DNA of 64,000 bases from Afipia sp. Root123D2 (GTDB lineage: Bacteria; Pseudomonadota; Alphaproteobacteria; Rhizobiales; Xanthobacteraceae), in NCBI RefSeq assembly GCF_001425835.1, contig NZ_LMDP01000001.1, positions 1,669,838 through 1,733,837 on the forward strand, written 5' to 3'. The position numbers and the translations under genes are program-made. Every line of letters begins with the position of its first letter. Within the stretch, counting starts at the first letter, position 1. Below are positions 59,189-64,000 of the stretch, piece by piece. The notes beneath the pieces are model-generated. The model worked only from the letters and a program-made list of their open reading frames with translations, was not told the origin of the DNA and made no database searches.

Positions 59189-60634
59189 ATGGCGCGCGCC
59201 GCCGCTCTTTCCTTCGTCTGCCAGAATTGCGGCGCTGCCTACAACAGGTGGGTGGGCAAATGCGAATCCTGCGGCGAGTGGAACTCGCTGTCCGAGGAGG
59301 ATGTCTCCGGCACCTCCTCGATGCCCGCGAACCTGCGCCCCAAGCGCAAGGGCCGTCTGTTCGCCTTGGAGAGCCTCACCGGTGCCACTCAGGATGCCCC
59401 CCGTCTGCCGTCCGGCATGGCCGAACTCGACCGCGTCACCGGCGGCGGCTTCGTGCGCGGCTCGGTGTTATTGGTCGGCGGCGATCCCGGCATCGGCAAG
59501 TCGACGCTGCTGACGCAGGCGACCAGCCTGCTGGCGCGCGCCGGCCATCGCGCCGTCTACATCTCGGGCGAGGAAGCCATTGCCCAGGTCCGGCTTCGCG
59601 CCGAGCGGCTCGGCCTCGCCGACGCCGCCGTGCAGCTCGCTGCTGAGACTTCGGTTGAAGATATCGTCGCAACCCTGTCCGAAGGCAAACCGGCGCGCCT
59701 TGTGGTGATCGACTCGATCCAGACCATGTGGACCGACACGGTGGAATCCGCGCCCGGCACGGTGACCCAGGTCCGCGCCTCGGCGCAGGCACTCATTCGC
59801 TTCGCCAAAAAATCCGGTGCGGCACTCATTCTGGTGGGCCACGTCACCAAGGACGGCCAGATCGCCGGCCCCCGCGTTGTCGAGCATATGGTCGACGCCG
59901 TGCTGTCGTTCGAGGGCGAAGGCTCGCAGCAGTTCCGCATCCTGCGCGCGGTGAAGAACCGGTTCGGGCCTACCGACGAAATCGGTGTGTTCGAGATGAC
60001 TGGCCTTGGCCTGCGCGAAGTCTCCAATCCGTCGGAACTGTTCCTGTCAGAGCGCGATCTTGGCAGCCCGGGTACCGCCGTCTTCGCCGGTCTCGAAGGA
60101 ACCCGGCCGGTGCTGGTCGAGCTGCAGGCGCTGGTAGTGCCGACCACGCTGGGAACACCACGCCGCGCCGTGGTCGGCTGGGAATCGAGCCGGCTGTCGA
60201 TGGTACTCGCGGTGCTGGAGGCCCATTGCGGCGTCAAGCTGTCCGGCTACGACGTTTACTTCAACGTCGCGGGCGGCCTGCGCATCAACGAACCCGCCGC
60301 CGATATGGCCGCGGCGGCCGCACTGGTGTCCTCGCTGGTGAACGCCCCGCTACCGGTCGATGCGGTCTATTTCGGCGAGATTTCGCTGTCAGGCGCCGTG
60401 CGTCCGGTGGCCCAGTCCCCCGCCCGGCTCAAGGAAGCCGCCAAGCTCGGTTTCGCCCGCGCGGTCCTGCCGGAAAATCCGCGCGGCGACGGCGGCGGCG
60501 ATGCCGGACTGACCCTCAACACCGTGGGATCGCTGACCTCGCTGGTGGCGGATATCGCCGCACGGGGACGCGCAAAAGCCACAGCCCCGGGAAAAACCGC
60601 GGCTCCAGCCCGATTCAGCGACCAGGACGACTAA
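59189..60634 (+). CDS. radA: DNA repair protein RadA
   Basis: This 481-residue RecA-like ATPase helps process recombination intermediates. It has an N-terminal zinc finger (FVCQNCGAAYN and CESCGEWN), Walker A in GGDPGIGKSTLL, the RadA-specific KNRFGPTDEIGVFEM motif and a Lon-like C-terminal domain (VDAVYFGEISLSGAVRPV). ATG 59189 is the family start (MARAAALSFVC). A LexA-type box lies upstream. cvpA and purF follow on the same strand. Confidence 0.96.
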   Translation: MARAAALSFVCQNCGAAYNRWVGKCESCGEWNSLSEEDVSGTSSMPANLRPKRKGRLFALESLTGATQDAPRLPSGMAELDRVTGGGFVRGSVLLVGGDPGIGKSTLLTQATSLLARAGHRAVYISGEEAIAQVRLRAERLGLADAAVQLAAETSVEDIVATLSEGKPARLVVIDSIQTMWTDTVESAPGTVTQVRASAQALIRFAKKSGAALILVGHVTKDGQIAGPRVVEHMVDAVLSFEGEGSQQFRILRAVKNRFGPTDEIGVFEMTGLGLREVSNPSELFLSERDLGSPGTAVFAGLEGTRPVLVELQALVVPTTLGTPRRAVVGWESSRLSMVLAVLEAHCGVKLSGYDVYFNVAGGLRINEPAADMAAAAALVSSLVNAPLPVDAVYFGEISLSGAVRPVAQSPARLKEAAKLGFARAVLPENPRGDGGGDAGLTLNTVGSLTSLVADIAARGRAKATAPGKTAAPARFSDQDD

Positions 60635-60878
60635 ACCGCGATGACGCTCGCCGTCTCACCCGCTATACAGCCCCCGCGCGGCCAGAAGAGCATGCACCGA
60701 CAGTCAGGACCGGACGATACACTCCGTTAACGCAGGGGATGGATGTCCTATTGCCGATCCAGAACCGTTGGTTATTGGTTTTCTTGCCTTGCGGGACGTG
60801 CCATATCGCCGTCACCTGAACTGACCGACGACGATCCGATTCGCGAATTTTGCCCGGCCAAGCGGACCTGACCAGACG

Positions 60879-61532
60879 ATGCCAATAACGCTTCTCGATA
60901 TTATTGTGCTCGCCGTGATGTTGCTGTCGGGTCTGCTCGCGATGATCCGCGGCTTCATGCGCGAAATCCTCTCGATCGCCGCCTGGGGCGCCGCCGCGCT
61001 CGCCACCCTCTACGGCTACCAGAAGCTGCTGCCGACCGCTAAAACCTATTTCAACAACGACACCGTCGCGGCAATCGCCGTGGTCGCCGGTGTTTTCATC
61101 CTGACGCTGGTCGTGGTCTCGATCATCACCGTTCGCATTTCGGACATGATCCTGGATTCGCGGATCGGCGCGCTCGACCGCACGCTGGGATTTCTGTTCG
61201 GGCTCGCGCGCGGCCTCCTCATCATGGTGGTGGCGTTCCTGTTCTTCAGCTGGCTGGTGCAGGAGAAGCAGCAGCCCGACTGGGTGCGCACCGCAAAGTC
61301 GAAAACCGTGCTTCAGGGGACCGGCGACTGGCTGATGTCACTCTTGCCGGATGACCCTGAGAACACCATCTTGAAGAGGTTCAAGAAGAACAAGCCCGAG
61401 GACGAGCCGCAACAGCAGACGGATGCTGCTCCGGACCCGCGCGCGACCGGTTCCACCGGCAATGACGGTTATGCGAAATCGACCCGGGACGGCTTGAAAC
61501 AGTTGATCGACGGCAAGGCAGCAGGACGTTAA
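60879..61532 (+). CDS. cvpA: CvpA family membrane protein
   Basis: The 217-residue inner-membrane protein has four hydrophobic segments in residues 1-130 (for example LLDIIVLAVMLLSGLLAMIRG, VAAIAVVAGVFILTLVVVSI) and a hydrophilic C-terminal tail. It was first linked to colicin V production in E. coli, where it lies upstream of purF as here. It is likely to affect membrane homeostasis; no enzyme activity is known. ATG 60879. Confidence 0.9.
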   Translation: MPITLLDIIVLAVMLLSGLLAMIRGFMREILSIAAWGAAALATLYGYQKLLPTAKTYFNNDTVAAIAVVAGVFILTLVVVSIITVRISDMILDSRIGALDRTLGFLFGLARGLLIMVVAFLFFSWLVQEKQQPDWVRTAKSKTVLQGTGDWLMSLLPDDPENTILKRFKKNKPEDEPQQQTDAAPDPRATGSTGNDGYAKSTRDGLKQLIDGKAAGR

Positions 61533-61609
61533 CGTCAGAAGCATGATCCCGGAAAACGCCTGCGTTTTTCTGATAGTGTGATGATCCTGGACCAGCGGAG
61601 AGAGGCGTG

Positions 61610-63121
61610 ATGGACGTATTCAAAGGTCAATCCGGCGACGCTGGTGCATCCGACCCGTACGACCGCGATCTGGATCTTCATGGAGACGGCGACACCCTGC
61701 GCGAAGAGTGCGGGGTGTTCGGCATTTTTGGCCACCCCGATGCTGCCGCGATCACCGCGCTCGGCCTTCACGCCCTTCAGCATCGCGGGCAGGAAGCTGC
61801 CGGCATCGTCTCCTTCGACGGCCAGCGCTTTCACTCCGAACGCCGCCTCGGCCTCGTCGGCGACACCTTCTCGCGCGGCGATGTGATCGAGCGCCTGCCC
61901 GGCTCCAACGCTGTCGGCCACGTCCGCTACTCCACCACCGGCGGCACCATCCTGCGCAACGTGCAGCCGCTGTTCGCCGAACTCAACGCCGGCGGCTTCG
62001 CCGTCGCCCACAACGGCAACCTCACTAACGGGCTGACGCTCCGTCACGAACTGGTGCGTTACGGCGCGATGATGCAATCGACCACCGACACCGAAGTGAT
62101 TCTGCATCTGGTCGCGCAATCCAAGCGCAGCCGTTTCATCGAGCGCTACATCGAGGCGCTGCGGACCATCGAAGGCGCCTATGCGCTGGTATCTCTCACC
62201 AACAAGAAGCTGATCGGTGCGCGCGATCCGCGCGGCATCCGCCCGCTGGTGCTCGGCGAACTCGACGGCTGCCCGATCCTCGCATCAGAGACCTGCGCAC
62301 TCGATATCATCGGCGCGAAATACATCCGCGACATCGAGCCCGGCGAAATCATCGTGTTCGACGAGAAGGGCCAGGAGATCCACAAACCGTTCCCGCCGGT
62401 GCCACCGCGCCCGTGCATCTTCGAGTACATCTATTTCGCCCGGCCCGACTCCCTTGTCGGCGGACATTCGGTCTATGAGGTCCGCAAGGGTTTCGGTGCG
62501 CAGCTCGCGCGTGAAAGCCACGTCGAGGCCGATGTCGTGGTGCCGGTGCCGGATTCCGGTGTGCCCGCCGCGATCGGCTACAGCCAAGTGTCGGGGTTGC
62601 CCTACGAGCTCGGCATCATCCGCAACCACTATGTCGGCCGCACCTTTATCCAACCAACCCAGAGCGTTCGCGAGCTTGGCGTGCGCATGAAACACGCGCC
62701 CAATCGTGCCGCCATCGAGGGCAAGCGGATCATTCTGATCGACGACTCGCTGGTGCGCGGCACCACCTCGAAGAAGATCGTGCGCATGATGCGCGACGCC
62801 GGCGCCGCAGAGGTGCACTTCCGCCTCGCCTCCCCGCCGATCATCCATCCCGATTATTACGGCATCGACCTGCCCGACCGTGGCGGCCTGCTCGCTGCGA
62901 CCCACACCCTCGAGCAGATGCGTGAGATCATCGGCGCGGATTCGCTGGCGTTCCTGTCAATCGACGGCATGTACCGCGCGATGGGCGAGCCGGGCCGCGA
63001 TCCAGCCAACCCGAAATTCTCGGACCATTGCTTCACCGGAGCTTATCCGACCGCGCTCACCGACCAGACACAGACCGAGGCGCAGCCGCGCCAGCTGTCG
63101 CTGCTGGCCGAAGCAAGCTGA
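61610..63121 (+). CDS. purF: Amidophosphoribosyltransferase
   Basis: The 503-residue enzyme makes phosphoribosylamine, the first step of purine synthesis. It is the precursor type: a short propeptide ends before Cys in REECGVFGIFG, the glutaminase nucleophile after cleavage. A PRPP loop is IILIDDSLVRGTTSKKIV. Cys in CIFEYIYFARPDS and DHCFTGAYPT are in positions that hold an iron-sulfur cluster in Bacillus-type enzymes. ATG 61610 follows GGAGAGAGG. It lies 77 bases after cvpA. Confidence 0.97.
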   Translation: MDVFKGQSGDAGASDPYDRDLDLHGDGDTLREECGVFGIFGHPDAAAITALGLHALQHRGQEAAGIVSFDGQRFHSERRLGLVGDTFSRGDVIERLPGSNAVGHVRYSTTGGTILRNVQPLFAELNAGGFAVAHNGNLTNGLTLRHELVRYGAMMQSTTDTEVILHLVAQSKRSRFIERYIEALRTIEGAYALVSLTNKKLIGARDPRGIRPLVLGELDGCPILASETCALDIIGAKYIRDIEPGEIIVFDEKGQEIHKPFPPVPPRPCIFEYIYFARPDSLVGGHSVYEVRKGFGAQLARESHVEADVVVPVPDSGVPAAIGYSQVSGLPYELGIIRNHYVGRTFIQPTQSVRELGVRMKHAPNRAAIEGKRIILIDDSLVRGTTSKKIVRMMRDAGAAEVHFRLASPPIIHPDYYGIDLPDRGGLLAATHTLEQMREIIGADSLAFLSIDGMYRAMGEPGRDPANPKFSDHCFTGAYPTALTDQTQTEAQPRQLSLLAEAS

Positions 63122-63150
63122 GTGCAACCCAACTGCATCAGGAGACATCG

Positions 63151-63177
63151 CAATGGCCGGGTTCGTCCCGGCCATTG
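63151..63177 (+). terminator. Hairpin after purF
   Basis: An 11-bp perfect stem CAATGGCCGGG with CCCGGCCATTG and a five-base loop lies 29 bases after the purF stop. Its core GGCCGGG...CCCGGCC matches the larger palindromic element at 63752-63866, so it may be a short copy of that family. It also lies beyond the end of the GNAT gene on the other strand. Confidence 0.6.
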
Positions 63178-63194
63178 CCGCCTCGGCAGCCGCC

Positions 63195-63704
63195 TCACGC
63201 TTGCAGCGCGCGCACCATGAACCGCGCATCGTCGCTGTAGCTGCGCAGCTTGGCCTCGAGCTCAGGGACTTTCGACGTCGCAAATCCCTGACGCTGCCAG
63301 AATCGCTCCGAGCCGTTGACCGCGACCAGCGACACGGTCGGCAATGCTTCGGCTCGCGCGAGCGCCGCAAGTTGTGCGACGATTGTCGCGCCCGCGCCGC
63401 TGCCCCGCACTGCCGGCGCAAGCGCAAGATCGTGGATGTAGTAGGTCGACGGCTTATCGGGCAGCGCGCCAAGCAGATCATTCAGCGCCGGCGGCTGACG
63501 CGCGATCCAGGGATGGCTGACGACGTAGGCAGCGAGCGTTTCGCCACGCGCCAGCACATGGCAGCCTGCCGGATAGAGCCGCAGCCGTTCGATGAAAACG
63601 GCATCGTCCTCGGGGAAATCAGGGTGAATCAGGCTGGCAAGCGCACCGACCGCCAGCAGGTCGGCTTGGGTCATCGGGCGCCACAAAGTGGGTTTTGAGG
63701 TCAT
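63195..63704 (-). CDS. GNAT family N-acetyltransferase
   Basis: The 169-residue protein has the acetyl-CoA binding signature LALAPAVRGSGAGATIVAQL and a following SLVAVNGSERFWQRQGF. The substrate is unknown. ATG 63704 follows GAGGGG closely; ATG 63719 would add five residues. It converges with purF. Confidence 0.85.
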   Translation of the reverse strand: MTSKPTLWRPMTQADLLAVGALASLIHPDFPEDDAVFIERLRLYPAGCHVLARGETLAAYVVSHPWIARQPPALNDLLGALPDKPSTYYIHDLALAPAVRGSGAGATIVAQLAALARAEALPTVSLVAVNGSERFWQRQGFATSKVPELEAKLRSYSDDARFMVRALQA

Positions 63705-63751
63705 GCGCCCCTCTATCATAACGACCGCATCTGCCTCCAGCTTCAGCCCTG

Positions 63752-63866
63752 GTCATGGCCGGGCTTGTCCCGGCCATCCACGTCTGTAAAACCTCGGCAG
63801 CAAAACGTGGATCCCGGCACCGCAGACAAGTTTACGCAGTCTGCGACTGCTATGGCCGGGCATGAC
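63752..63866. repeat. 115-bp palindromic intergenic element
   Basis: The element opens GTCATGGCCGGGC and closes GCCGGGCATGAC, which are inverted copies of each other with small differences. Inside, ATGGCCGGG and CCCGGCCAT form a 9-bp hairpin, and CCACGT is repeated inverted as ACGTGG. It encodes no protein. Elements of this sort are common between genes in Bradyrhizobiaceae. Confidence 0.7.
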
Positions 63867-63890
63867 AATCTTGGACACAGGCCGACTCCC

Positions 63891-64000
63891 ATGACAAAAC
63901 CCCTCGCCTCCCGCATCGCTCTTGTCACCGGCGCATCGCGCGGCATCGGCTATGCCACCGCACGGGCACTGGCGCGTGCCGGCGCGCACATCGTCGCGGT
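63891..64000 (+). CDS. Short-chain dehydrogenase/reductase (partial)
   Basis: ATG 63891 opens a frame with RIALVTGASRGIGYATARAL, the cofactor-binding motif of short-chain dehydrogenases. The window ends after 36 codons, so the substrate and the catalytic Ser-Tyr-Lys are not visible. It lies after the palindromic element, on the strand of purF. Confidence 0.85.
   Translation, partial: MTKPLASRIALVTGASRGIGYATARALARAGAHIVA

Overview
The window is a gene-dense, roughly 60-65% GC chromosomal segment from an alphaproteobacterium. Gene content, gene order and protein style point to the Bradyrhizobiaceae (Bradyrhizobium / Rhodopseudomonas / Nitrobacter / Afipia group). The genus is inference, because no rRNA or tRNA gene lies in the window. 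Most of it is conserved housekeeping DNA; accessory content is small and scattered.

Layout. (1) 1-8.7 kb: the end of a probable L,D-transpeptidase, a Tat-type glutathione peroxidase, a frameshifted polysaccharide deacetylase, a RibD-like reductase, DoxX, malic enzyme fused to a phosphotransacetylase-like domain, aspS, and a double-domain VOC protein. (2) 8.8-19.1 kb: rnd, then a compact alkylation-repair operon (methyltransferase domain, uncharacterised 2OG-Fe(II) oxygenase, alkB), then ppx, ppk1, hdaA and a CDP-alcohol phosphatidyltransferase, divergent from purM-purN. (3) 19.1-27.3 kb: a lipoprotein sugar dehydrogenase, a cold-shock gene with terminator, an autotransporter-type barrel, TerC, ndk, a His/Gly-rich secreted protein, a small NepR-like protein, an ABC-F ATPase and a lipoprotein. 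(4) 27.5-38.6 kb: holC and pepA divergent from the envelope operon lptF-lptG-lptD-surA-pdxA-rsmA, then a zinc alcohol dehydrogenase. (5) 38.9-47.7 kb: a secreted protein of unknown function, a nitronate monooxygenase-like gene, and the minus-strand run fabD-fabG-acpP-fabF-mltG-yicC-gmk. (6) 48.1-64 kb: rpsF-rpsR-DUF2232-rplI, thioesterase plus TetR, a haem-motif protein with a long low-complexity tail, cfa, dnaB, alr, a VOC protein and a beta-propeller, then radA-cvpA-purF, GNAT, and the start of an SDR gene.

How the genes work together. The lpt genes export LPS while surA assists outer-membrane protein folding. The fab run makes acyl chains beginning with malonyl-ACP, and cfa modifies finished phospholipids. 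ppk1 and ppx set polyphosphate levels. hdaA and dnaB act in replication. rnd, holC, radA and the alkylation operon act in RNA and DNA metabolism. purM, purN and purF are three steps of purine synthesis spread over two loci.

I found no complete new defence or mobile system. The best candidates for a second look are the alkylation operon with its orphan methyltransferase domain and uncharacterised dioxygenase (10.0-11.9 kb), a LexA-type box before radA (59.16 kb), a palindromic operator before the TetR gene (51.75 kb), and a 115-bp palindromic element at 63.75 kb.
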